From contig NZ_BMMK01000010.1 of the NCBI RefSeq assembly GCF_014645795.1, positions 1 through 39,172 on the forward strand: a stretch of 39,172 nucleotides of DNA. Direction: 5' to 3'. How positions within the stretch are numbered: position 1 is the stretch's first letter; every line of letters begins with the position of its first letter. This DNA is from Longimycelium tulufanense. Its GTDB lineage: Bacteria; Actinomycetota; Actinomycetes; Mycobacteriales; Pseudonocardiaceae. Positions 16,424 to 23,933 of the stretch are shown here, piece by piece. Position numbers and translations under genes: made by a program. A model generated the notes under the pieces. That model was not told where the DNA came from. It was given only the letters and a program-made list of their open reading frames with translations, and did no database searches.

Positions 16424-17221
16424 ATGACCGCCACGCTCGACATCGCCGCCACCCGGACCGGCACCACGCCCGCCGTCCGCCTCACCGGCGTGCACAAGGT
16501 CTTCGGTCACGGCCGGGCGGCCGTCACCGCGCTGGACGGGGTCGACCTCGCCGTCGCGCCCGGGGAGTTCGTGTGCCTGCTCGGCGCCTCCGGTTGTGGC
16601 AAGACCACGCTGCTGAACCTGGTCGCCGGCCTGGAGCAGCCCACCGCGGGTGTCATCAGCACGCGGTCGGCGCGGCCGGCGGTGATGTTCCAGGAGGCGG
16701 CGCTGATGCCGTGGCTGACCGCGGCCCGCAACGTGGACCTGGCGTTGAAGCTGGCCGGACAGCGCCGGCCGGAGCGCCGGCGCCAGGTGGCCGAGCTGCT
16801 GGACCTGGTCAGGCTGGGCGAGGCCGCCGGCAAGCGGCCGCACGAGTTGTCCGGTGGCATGCGGCAGCGGGTGGCGCTGGCGCGGGCGCTGGCCTCCACC
16901 CTGGGCACCGCCGCGGCCGATGAGCCGGGCCTGCTGCTGATGGACGAGCCGTTCGCCGCGTTGGACGCGATCACCCGGGACGTGCTGCAGGGTGAGCTGC
17001 TGCGGATATGGCGGGCCACCGGTACCGCCGTCCTGTTCGTCACGCACGACGTGCGGGAGGCGGTGCGGCTCGGCCAGCGGGTGGTGTTGTTGTCGTCCCG
17101 GCCCGGGCGGGTGGCCGGCGAGTGGGTGGTCGACGGCCTGCACGGCGCCCCGGAGCTGGCGGTGGTCGAGGAGGTCAACGCACGGCTGCGGGAGGTGATC
17201 AGCAGCCATGCCGCAGCCTGA
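16424..17221 (+). CDS. ssuB: ABC transporter ATP-binding protein, SsuB/TauB type
   Basis: This 265-residue ATPase powers the importer. Visible motifs are Walker A GASGCGKT (54-61), Q-loop Gln90 (VMFQEAALMPWLT), signature LSGGMRQ (142-148), Walker B LLLMDEP (170-176), and switch His208 (VTHD). The FQEAALMPWLTA pattern is typical of the nitrate/sulfonate/taurine group. A small insert (TLGTAAADEPG) lies between signature and Walker B. The ATG at 16424 is chosen because the family start lies here; the coding frame overlaps the permease gene by 14 bases. Confidence 0.93.
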   Translation: MTATLDIAATRTGTTPAVRLTGVHKVFGHGRAAVTALDGVDLAVAPGEFVCLLGASGCGKTTLLNLVAGLEQPTAGVISTRSARPAVMFQEAALMPWLTAARNVDLALKLAGQRRPERRRQVAELLDLVRLGEAAGKRPHELSGGMRQRVALARALASTLGTAAADEPGLLLMDEPFAALDAITRDVLQGELLRIWRATGTAVLFVTHDVREAVRLGQRVVLLSSRPGRVAGEWVVDGLHGAPELAVVEEVNARLREVISSHAAA

Positions 17222-18110
17222 TGGCTCGGTCACCGACCCGAACCCGGCATCCCGGGACCTCGCCGCGGTCGAGGCCGGCCTGGACGCGCTGGACGCCCCG
17301 GTGGTGCGGCGGCGCCGCGCGGGGTGGCGGCGCGTGCTCGGCGCGGTGCTCCCCCCACTCGTCGCGGTGGCGGTGTTCCTCGGGGCGTGGCAGGCGCTGT
17401 GGGCGGCCGCCTTCTGGCCGGAGTACAAGCTGCCGGCGCCGCTGGCCGTGTGGGAGGTGTTCTGGGGGCGCTTGCACACCGGCGAGGCGCTGGGGATCCT
17501 GTGGACCTCGGTGCATCGGGCGGTGCTCGGCTTCCTCATCGCGCTGGTGATCGCCACCCCGCTCGGTCTGTTGGTGGCGAAGATGCGGGTGGTGCGCGCC
17601 GCCGTCGGCCCGCTGATCACCGGACTGCAGAGTTTGCCCTCGGTGGCCTGGGTTCCCGCGGCGGTGTTGTGGTTCGGCCTCAACGACGCCGCGATCTACA
17701 TGGTGGTGTTGCTCGGCGCGGTGCCTTCGATCACCAACGGCCTGGTGGCCGGAATCGACCAGATACCGCCGATTCTGCCGCGGGTGGGCGTGGTGTTGGG
17801 GGCGAACCGCTGGCAGGCCGCCCGCTATGTCCTGCTGCCGGCCGCGTTGCCCGGCTATCTCGCGGGACTGAAGCAGGGCTGGGCGTTCTCGTGGCGGTCG
17901 CTGATGGCGGCCGAGCTGATCGCCACCTCGCCGCAGCTCGGTCTGGGGTTGGGCGCGTTCCTGCACAACGGGCAGGCGCTGAGCGACATGCCGCAGGTGA
18001 TCGCGGCGGTGCTGATGATCCTGCTCGTCGGGATCGGGGTGGAGCTGCTGGCCTTCCGGCCCGTGGAGCGGCGGGTGCTGCGGGCCCGCGGATTGGCAGG
18101 CGTGTTGTGA
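17208..18110 (+). CDS. ssuC: ABC transporter permease, SsuC/TauC type
   Basis: This 300-residue membrane protein forms the channel of the importer. After a hydrophilic N-terminus (about 45 residues, RRRRAGWRR before the first helix) it shows about six hydrophobic segments. The coupling EAA-like loop, GANRWQAARYVLLPAALPGYLAGL, faces the ATPase. The block LQSLPSVAWVPAAVLWFGLND is characteristic of the sulfonate/nitrate/taurine permeases. It overlaps ssuB by 14 bases upstream and the chelatase gene by four bases downstream (GTGA). Confidence 0.92.
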   Translation: MPQPDGSVTDPNPASRDLAAVEAGLDALDAPVVRRRRAGWRRVLGAVLPPLVAVAVFLGAWQALWAAAFWPEYKLPAPLAVWEVFWGRLHTGEALGILWTSVHRAVLGFLIALVIATPLGLLVAKMRVVRAAVGPLITGLQSLPSVAWVPAAVLWFGLNDAAIYMVVLLGAVPSITNGLVAGIDQIPPILPRVGVVLGANRWQAARYVLLPAALPGYLAGLKQGWAFSWRSLMAAELIATSPQLGLGLGAFLHNGQALSDMPQVIAAVLMILLVGIGVELLAFRPVERRVLRARGLAGVL

Positions 18111-18856
18111 CCCCGCCGTTGGTGGCCGTCGCGCACGGCAGCCGCGATCCGCGGTCGGCCGCGACCGTGGCCGAGTTGCTGGAGGTCGTACGGGCGCTGC
18201 GGCCGGGCCTGGACGTACGGTTGTCGTTCCTGGACCTGTCCGCCCCGCGGTTGGTCGATGTGCTGACCGCGGTCGCCGCCGAGGGGCACCGGCGGGTCGT
18301 GGTGGTGCCGCTGTTGTTGGGGCGCGCCTACCACGCGCGTGTGGACGTGCCGGGCGCGGTCGCCGAGGCGACCGCGCGCGGAGCGCGGCTGGAGGTACTG
18401 GTCTCGGACGTACTGGGGCCGGACCCGCGCCTGGAGTCGGCGGCGCTGCGCCGGCTGGCCATGGCCGGGGCCGAGGCCGGCGAGCAGGACCTGGGTGTCG
18501 TGCTGGCCGGCGCGGGATCCTCGCACCCGCCGGCGAATGCGGCGGTGGCCGCGGTGGCACGGCGCTGGGAGGAGGGCTCCGGCTGGGCCGGGGTGACGGC
18601 GGCGTTCGCGGCCGCGACCGACCCGGACGTCCCGGCGGCGATCGACCGGCTGCGGGCGCGCGGGGCACGCCGGATCGCCGTCGGGTCCTGGTTCCTGGCC
18701 CCCGGCCTGCTGCCGGACCGGGTCCGGGCGCGCGCCCTGGAAGCGGACCCCGACGTCCTGCTCGCCGACCCCCTCGGGCCCGACCCCGAGGTCGCCGAGG
18801 TCGTGCTCCAGCGCTACGCCGCCGCACGGGTCCCGGCCCAGAACCGCTCCGCCTGA
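18107..18856 (+). CDS. Sirohydrochlorin ferrochelatase-like protein (CbiX/SirB family)
   Basis: The 249-residue protein begins VAVAHGSRDPRSAATV with His10 in the conserved chelatase position, and continues with VVVVPLLLGRAYHARVDVPG. The family inserts iron into sirohydrochlorin to make siroheme (or cobalt in B12 synthesis). The second half (RRIAVGSWFLAPGLLPDRV) is a degenerate repeat of the first domain. Being the last gene of the operon that encodes a siroheme-dependent sulfite reductase, it almost certainly makes siroheme. The start GTG overlaps ssuC as GTGA. Confidence 0.88.
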   Translation: MTPPLVAVAHGSRDPRSAATVAELLEVVRALRPGLDVRLSFLDLSAPRLVDVLTAVAAEGHRRVVVVPLLLGRAYHARVDVPGAVAEATARGARLEVLVSDVLGPDPRLESAALRRLAMAGAEAGEQDLGVVLAGAGSSHPPANAAVAAVARRWEEGSGWAGVTAAFAAATDPDVPAAIDRLRARGARRIAVGSWFLAPGLLPDRVRARALEADPDVLLADPLGPDPEVAEVVLQRYAAARVPAQNRSA

Positions 18857-18984
18857 CCCGGCGCGCCCATCGACATCACCCCTCGGTTGGCCTCCGACCG
18901 GACCATTGCCGAGTGGCAGCTTGTGAGAAAAACTCGGGTTCACCCGCCGCCGGATCGGTGAGAACGCACGAAGCGGGGTCAACC

Positions 18985-19617
18985 ATGAGGACCACACGTA
19001 CCGTGACGACCGGCGTCGTGACCGCCCTGACCCTCCTCCCCTGTACCGCGCTGACCATCCCTGCGTCGGCGGCGACCACCACGACCGCCACCTACAAGTG
19101 CCAGGGCAGCGCCATGAACCGCACCGTCGAGTTCACCCTCACCCAGGACCTCACCGCCACCGCACCGGAGAGCGTCTCCGCCGGCGGCGCGCTGACCGTC
19201 GTGCACGACCCGGCACCGAACAAGGTCCCCGACACGGTCGGGAACTTCACCGTCAAGGAGGTCAGGAACGCCAGGCTCCACGTCCCGATCCCGACCAACT
19301 CCAGCTACGTCTCCGCGGGGCTGTCCGGTGGCGCCGGACTCAACAGCACCCCCACGGTCGCACGCGAGGGCGACGAGGTCGTGATCTCCGTGGCCGGCCC
19401 GATCAAGGGCGGTGCGGACATCGAGCTACCGACCCTGCGCCTCGACCTGACCGCGGGTGCCGAAGGCACCATCGAGTCGAAGCTCGGCGGCACCGGCTAC
19501 GACGATCCGGGCCTCACTTTCACGGCCACCATCCAGGCATCGATCATCACGGTCGACGCTCCCGTCTCCTGCTACCCGGACCCGAACCCGCCGCTGACCA
19601 CCACGACCATCAACTGA
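18985..19617 (+). CDS. Secreted protein of unknown function
   Basis: The ATG at 18985 gives a 210-residue product with a clear signal peptide (MRTTRT, hydrophobic core VVTALTLLPCTALTI, cleavage after ASA). The mature protein is beta-rich and starts TYKCQGSAMNRTVEFTLTQD. One cysteine is near its start and one near its end (VSCYPDPNP), probably disulfide-linked. It ends in a Thr-rich tail. It resembles a group of actinobacterial secreted proteins sometimes called 'cyclase' or DUF6801, but I cannot confirm this. It is monocistronic, followed by a strong terminator, and not part of the sulfur operon. Confidence 0.75.
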   Translation: MRTTRTVTTGVVTALTLLPCTALTIPASAATTTTATYKCQGSAMNRTVEFTLTQDLTATAPESVSAGGALTVVHDPAPNKVPDTVGNFTVKEVRNARLHVPIPTNSSYVSAGLSGGAGLNSTPTVAREGDEVVISVAGPIKGGADIELPTLRLDLTAGAEGTIESKLGGTGYDDPGLTFTATIQASIITVDAPVSCYPDPNPPLTTTTIN

Positions 19618-19635
19618 CCCGACGACCGAGGGCTG

Positions 19636-19670
19636 CCGGGGCGGGTCGCGGTCCGGGCGACCCGCCCCGG
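19636..19670 (+). terminator. Intrinsic-like terminator after the secreted protein gene
   Basis: A 14-bp perfect stem, CCGGGGCGGGTCGC (19636-19649) with its complement (19657-19670) and a seven-base loop, follows the stop by 18 bases. TTCCCCC comes next. Placement and strength support termination. Confidence 0.8.
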
Positions 19671-19861
19671 TTCCCCCGACAGAACCCGAAAATCCATTGT
19701 GGACCGATGCGGCGGCCACGGCGCTATCCCGTGAAGATCACGACACGCGTGGCATCGCAGCGGGTGGCGCATCCGGGCCCCCACGAGCCCGTGACCGTGC
19801 CACACAACGCAAGGTGAGCGTCGCTGCACCGACCCCGGAAGGGTCCGCTCTCCGGTGTCGG

Positions 19862-19873
19862 CACCTTAAGGTG
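19862..19873. promoter_or_regulatory. Palindrome CACCTTAAGGTG upstream of the ADP-ribosylglycohydrolase gene
   Basis: A perfect 12-bp palindrome lies 43 bases ahead of the start codon, and a Shine-Dalgarno AAGGAG follows at 19898-19903. It is a plausible operator for an unknown regulator. Confidence 0.45.
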
Positions 19874-19916
19874 AGGGGCCGGGACCTCAGCCGGGTTAAG
19901 GAGCCACGGGAACCCC

Positions 19917-21695
19917 ATGCGGATGTGGGAGCACAAGCCGGCCATCTCGCCGGAGATGCGCAGACGGGCCCGCAGCGTGCCCAACAACTGGTTACTCATC
20001 ACCGACCCCGGCTACGACCTGGTTCGTGGGATTCCCGCCGAGGCGGTGATCGGCCGGTTCCGGGTCGACGCCCGCGGCCGCATCACCGACGACTACGTGC
20101 CCAACCCCCGGTACCGGCCCGCGTGGTCGGCGCCCCGGGCGAGGCCTCGCCCGGAGCCTCCTCGCCCACAGGTCACCCAACGGCTACGGGAGCGGGCGCG
20201 GCGAAAGCCGAACGAGTGGCTGGACGTGCCCGACCCACGGTTCGCCGACCGGTCGAAGGTCCCCTCACACGGCATCATCGGCCGCTACCGGATCGATGCG
20301 CGGGGCGAGGTGACCGACGACTACGAGCCGAACCCGGACTACCGACCGCAAACGCCGCAGGCGTTTCCGCCCGGCGCGGCCTTCGCCCCTGCCGCGTCCG
20401 GCTACCCCGCCAGCTCGGTCCCCTCAACCAACATCCCAGCAACGGTTGCGGTCCACGCCAACACCCTCACCACCGTCAACGGGACAAGCCCGGTCCCACC
20501 CGCACAGCCGGTCGTCGCGCCAGCAGTCGAGGCGAAAGCGGCGCAGACGAAGGCGATCGAGACCGGCACCGATCAGGTCGGAGCGGATCCGGTGGAAGTA
20601 CCTCGGGAAGATGCGATGGAAGAACGGTTCGTCGGCAGCATCCTGGGTGGGGCGGTTGGTGACGCCCTCGGATACGGCATCGAGTTCCTCACCATCGACC
20701 AGATTCGGCGCCTTCACGGCGACAGGGGCTTAGCCGACTTCAACCACCGGGAAGGCCCGGCCGAGATCTCCGACGACACCCAGATGACGCTCTTCACCCT
20801 GGAAGGGCTGATTCGCGCGCACATACGCAGGCGGCAACGCGGCACCGGAGACGACATCCGCGTCATACAGCACGCCTACCAGCGGTGGCTGCACACCCAG
20901 GGCAGGGCATGGGCGGCGGCAGGTGGGAGCTTCGCCGAAGACACCGACGGGCCCGACGGGTGGCTGGTCTCCCACCGGGAACTCTTCGCCACCCGCGCTC
21001 CGGGCAATACGTGCATCTCCGCGCTGCTCGCGTTCGCCAGGAGCGACGAGCCGGCAGGCATCACCCGGCGGATCAACGACTCCAAGGGATGCGGCGGCGT
21101 CATGCGGGCAGCGCCGGTGGCGTTGTGGTCCGAGGATCCCGCCGAGGTCTTCGACCTGGGCGCAACGACCGGTGCCTTGACGCACAGCCATCCCAGCGGC
21201 TACCTGCCCGCGGGAGTACTCGCGGTCATCGTGCACCAGCTGATACGAGGCGGCTCGCTGCCGGCCGCGGTTGACACCGCACGGTCGCTGCTCGCGCGTT
21301 GGGAGGGCCACGAGGAGTCGCTTTCCGCGCTGGACAGGGCCATCGAGCTGACCGGGCAGGGGCGTCCGACCCCGGAGTTGATCGCGGAGCGGCTGGGCGG
21401 CGGCTGGATCGGCGAGGAGGCACTGGCGATCGGCCTGTGCGCGGCGCTGGCGACCGACAACGTCGCCGAGGCGCTCGTCCTCGCGGTCAACCACAACGGC
21501 GACAGCGACTCCACGGGCGCCATTTGCGGCAACATCGCAGGTGCCCGGTACGGGCTGACCGCCATTCCGGTGCCCTGGCTGGAGAATCTCGAACTACGGC
21601 AGTTGATCGAAACCGTTGCCCGAGACGGATTGCGCGAGTTCGGTCAGCAACCGCCGGAATCGGACGACTGGTACACCCGCTATCCGGGCTGGTGA
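19917..21695 (+). CDS. ADP-ribosylglycohydrolase fused to two N-terminal W/DP repeats
   Basis: The 592-residue protein has three parts. Residues about 15-68 and 93-144 are two copies of a roughly 52-residue repeat, each with NxWLxxxDP, then a hydrophobic 'GIIGRYRIDARG' centre, TDDY and PNPxYRP. Residues 145-233 are a Pro/Ala-rich linker. Residues 234-577 are an ARH/DraG-type ADP-ribosylglycohydrolase domain with both metal sites intact: ISDDTQM (284-290) and NHNGDSDSTG (525-534), plus SKGCGGVMRAAP. The family removes ADP-ribose from proteins or nucleic acids with Mg2+. The repeats recall those in proteins linked to type VII secretion, from memory only. No signal peptide is seen. The ATG has AAGGAG 13 bases upstream; ATG 19923 is an alternative. 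Confidence 0.85.
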   Translation: MRMWEHKPAISPEMRRRARSVPNNWLLITDPGYDLVRGIPAEAVIGRFRVDARGRITDDYVPNPRYRPAWSAPRARPRPEPPRPQVTQRLRERARRKPNEWLDVPDPRFADRSKVPSHGIIGRYRIDARGEVTDDYEPNPDYRPQTPQAFPPGAAFAPAASGYPASSVPSTNIPATVAVHANTLTTVNGTSPVPPAQPVVAPAVEAKAAQTKAIETGTDQVGADPVEVPREDAMEERFVGSILGGAVGDALGYGIEFLTIDQIRRLHGDRGLADFNHREGPAEISDDTQMTLFTLEGLIRAHIRRRQRGTGDDIRVIQHAYQRWLHTQGRAWAAAGGSFAEDTDGPDGWLVSHRELFATRAPGNTCISALLAFARSDEPAGITRRINDSKGCGGVMRAAPVALWSEDPAEVFDLGATTGALTHSHPSGYLPAGVLAVIVHQLIRGGSLPAAVDTARSLLARWEGHEESLSALDRAIELTGQGRPTPELIAERLGGGWIGEEALAIGLCAALATDNVAEALVLAVNHNGDSDSTGAICGNIAGARYGLTAIPVPWLENLELRQLIETVARDGLREFGQQPPESDDWYTRYPGW

Positions 21696-21892
21696 CGACT
21701 ACTCCGCATACCGGGGGATGGCGTAGGCCGTCCACAGCGCCCTGTCCGAACTGGAATGCCCGGACATCGCCGGAAATCGCGGCCAAGTGGCCGAAGCCGG
21801 ACCCGAACGATGCCTCTCGCCGAACCTCGCGGGACCGGGGCAGCACAGCGCCGGGGGTCCGGCCGGCTCACCCGGGCTCCCCGTCTCCGGCG
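21696..21892. other. Short gap before enoyl-CoA hydratase gene
   Basis: No gene; I see no strong hairpin. The promoter of the next gene lies immediately after. Confidence 0.4.
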
Positions 21893-21920
21893 TTGACAGC
21901 GCCGTGACGCCCGTTAGGGT
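21893..21920 (+). promoter_or_regulatory. Promoter of the enoyl-CoA hydratase gene, leaderless
   Basis: TTGACA (21893-21898) and TAGGGT (21915-21920) are separated by 16 bases. The ATG follows the -10 box by seven bases and no Shine-Dalgarno is present, so the mRNA should start at or next to the ATG. Confidence 0.75.
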
Positions 21921-21927
21921 CCGGCAC

Positions 21928-22701
21928 ATGGCTGATGAGCTGGTGCACTACGACGTGGCGCGCGGCGTCGCGACCATCACGCTCGACTCCCCGCACAACC
22001 GCAACGCGCTGTCGGCGCAGCTACGGCGGGAGCTGCGTGACCACCTGACGCGGGCCGTCGACGACGCGGCAGTCCGGGTCGTGGTGCTCAGCCACACCGG
22101 CCCGGTTTTCTGCTCCGGGATGGACCTGAAGGAGTCGCGCGGGGCGGACGCGCAGACGCAGGGCGTTCACGAGTTCCCCGCGATCCTGGAGCAGATCTGG
22201 AACAGCCCCAAGCCGGTGGTGGCCCGGCTGGTCGGTCCCGCCCGCGCGGGCGGTGTCGGCCTGGTGGCCGCCTGCGACATCGCCGTGGCCGCCGAGGACG
22301 CGACCTTCGCGTTCAGCGAGGTCCGCATCGGAGTGGTCCCCGCGGTCATCTCGGTCACCGTGTTGCCGCGGTTGCTCCCCCGTGCGGCGCACGAGCTGTT
22401 CCTCACCGGCGAGAAGTTCGACGCGCGGCGGGCCGTGGCAGCCGGCTTGATCAATTCGGCGGTCCCGGCCGACACGCTGGACGACGAGGTGCGCCGGTAC
22501 ACCGACATGCTCGCCCTGGGCGGGCCGCGAGCGCTGGCGGCTACCAAGGCGATGCTCCGCCGGCCGCGGGCGGCGAACCTGCGCGAGGACCTCGCCGAGA
22601 TGCTGCAGCTGTCGGCCGGGTACTTCGCCAGCGAGGAGGGCCAGGAAGGCATCCGGGCCTTCGTGGAGAAGCGGCCGCCGTCCTGGGTCCCGCGCGACTG
22701 A
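21928..22701 (+). CDS. Enoyl-CoA hydratase/isomerase family protein
   Basis: This crotonase-fold protein of 257 residues binds acyl-CoA; hydration of enoyl-CoA is the usual reaction. The oxyanion-hole region is visible (SHTGPVFCSGMDL and ARAGGVGLVAACDIAVA). Of the two catalytic glutamates of classical hydratases, the second is present (Glu131 in SEVRIGVVPA) but the first is replaced by Gly111 in GGVGLVAACD. This is seen in several family branches, so the true reaction may be different (for example an isomerase or methylglutaconyl-CoA type hydratase). It is monocistronic with a leaderless promoter. Confidence 0.85.
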   Translation: MADELVHYDVARGVATITLDSPHNRNALSAQLRRELRDHLTRAVDDAAVRVVVLSHTGPVFCSGMDLKESRGADAQTQGVHEFPAILEQIWNSPKPVVARLVGPARAGGVGLVAACDIAVAAEDATFAFSEVRIGVVPAVISVTVLPRLLPRAAHELFLTGEKFDARRAVAAGLINSAVPADTLDDEVRRYTDMLALGGPRALAATKAMLRRPRAANLREDLAEMLQLSAGYFASEEGQEGIRAFVEKRPPSWVPRD

Positions 22702-22747
22702 GCGGGCACGGCGTCCCCGGCCACGCGGGGAGGGCGTCCGGAGCGGG

Positions 22748-23113
22748 TCACCCGTCGGTGAGGACGACGGTCAGCCGCTGGTTGGTCTCGGCGGCGTCGG
22801 CCAGCACGCCCATCACCGCCTCGTAGACATCCCGGTCGTGTGTGGCCAGCTCCCGGTGCCGGGACCACACCAGCACGTGCTCGCCCGCGGGCAGCCAGGA
22901 CAGGTCGGTGAGGCAGTCGTAGAGGGCGTCGAGATTGTGGCCGTACCAGGCCGGGAACGACAGCGCGCGACCGATGGCGTCCAGGGCCGCGGCCTTGTCC
23001 CGCGTCTCGGCGCCGTCCACCACGTACGCGCCGGCCCCGCACCGGCGGGCCCGCTCGATGACCTGCCGCGCGGTCGTTCCACACGGCGCCTGCTGGAGAC
23101 CGCTCACCCGCAC
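22748..23113 (-). CDS. Barstar-family ribonuclease inhibitor
   Basis: The 121-residue protein has the barstar core: AAALDAIGRALSFPAWYGHN followed by LDALYDCLTDLSWLP, then a beta-strand and a second helix. Barstars block the active site of barnase/RNase Sa enzymes in the cytoplasm. Its gene starts just after the RNase gene ends, so it is the immunity partner. The start could be GTG at 23113 or GTG at 23107 (GGGGG five bases upstream); the second leaves a shorter N-terminus. The N-terminal about 45 residues are less typical. Confidence 0.85.
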   Translation of the reverse strand: MRVSGLQQAPCGTTARQVIERARRCGAGAYVVDGAETRDKAAALDAIGRALSFPAWYGHNLDALYDCLTDLSWLPAGEHVLVWSRHRELATHDRDVYEAVMGVLADAAETNQRLTVVLTDG

Positions 23114-23117
23114 CCCC

Positions 23118-23585
23118 CTACCGCCTGGTATCGACCACGACGAACGACACGTAGTGGTCGGCGGTGTAGTACACCTCGCCCGCGGTTCCCGTTACAAGGC
23201 GGCGCGCTCCCCTGGTCCGGTCACCGGGCGTGGGAACGGTGTACTCCCGGTAGTAGCCGCGCTCCTTGGCCGGCAGCAGGCGCTCGCGGTTGCCGAAGGT
23301 CGAGCCGTCCTTGTCGGGATAGGGGAACGGGCCACCCCGCTCGATCAGCCGCCAGGTCCGCCCGGCCTCCGCCGGCAGCACCGACAGCGGCTTGACCGGA
23401 AGGCCCGACTCCGCGCCCGGCACGTCCTCGGCGGCGCCGGGGGTCGTGCTGGTGACCGTGGCGGCCGGCCGGTCCTGGTGGGGGCTTCTCGGCTCGGTAC
23501 CGCCGAGGTCCCGCACCAACCACGCCACGACGACCAGCGCGATCAGTCCGAGCAGGCCGGCGGTGACTCGCCTTCGGGAACTCAC
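23118..23585 (-). CDS. Guanyl-specific ribonuclease, RNase Sa type, membrane-exported
   Basis: The C-terminal 95 residues match RNase Sa closely, including GPFPYPDKDGSTFGNRERLL and YYREYTVPTPG. The catalytic residues are Glu114, Arg129 (RGARRLVTG) and His144 (ADHYVSF), the counterparts of Glu54, Arg69 and His85 in RNase Sa. The N-terminus (SSRRRVTAGLLGLIALVVVA) is a transmembrane or uncleaved signal segment followed by a Thr/Pro-rich linker. The GTG at 23583-23585 is chosen over a longer frame that has no coding character. It lies between a small membrane protein gene (12 bases upstream) and barstar (four or ten bases downstream). It would cleave RNA outside the cell or in the cell envelope. 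Confidence 0.88.
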   Translation of the reverse strand: MSSRRRVTAGLLGLIALVVVAWLVRDLGGTEPRSPHQDRPAATVTSTTPGAAEDVPGAESGLPVKPLSVLPAEAGRTWRLIERGGPFPYPDKDGSTFGNRERLLPAKERGYYREYTVPTPGDRTRGARRLVTGTAGEVYYTADHYVSFVVVDTRR

Positions 23586-23596
23586 GGAACGACAGC

Positions 23597-23854
23597 CTAC
23601 GAACGATCGGCGGCGCGACCGGGTTCGCCCCGCTCGGTGGGCGGGGCGTCGTAGGAACCACCGAGCGGCGGCTCGGTTTCGCCGGTTCGAGTAATGGCGG
23701 CGGAGGTGCGGTCCACGACCCGGTCGATCAGCCAGGCGACGAACCAGCACACCGGCAGCAGCACGACCATGGTCAGCGTGACCTGGAACGGGAACCACAG
23801 CTGCGCCAGCCACAGCTCGACGTCGTCCCACCACTCGGTCAGCCAGGTCAGCAC
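23597..23854 (-). CDS. Small membrane protein upstream of the RNase gene
   Basis: From a GTG at 23852-23854 the product is 85 residues, with one strong transmembrane helix (FQVTLTMVVLLPVCWFVAWL) after an acidic, Trp-rich N-terminus (VLTWLTEWWDDVELWLAQLW). A polar tail rich in Pro and Thr follows. Only 12 bases separate it from the RNase gene, so it is probably co-transcribed with RNase and barstar. I do not recognise a family. It could help export or anchor the nuclease, but this is speculative. The start codon is uncertain. Confidence 0.55.
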   Translation of the reverse strand: MLTWLTEWWDDVELWLAQLWFPFQVTLTMVVLLPVCWFVAWLIDRVVDRTSAAITRTGETEPPLGGSYDAPPTERGEPGRAADRS

Positions 23855-23933
23855 GGTGGACCAGGGTACGCCGCGGGCACCCGGGTGATGGGTGTCACGG
23901 TGTGTGCGCGGGCAGCGGCGGTAGGTTTCCGCC

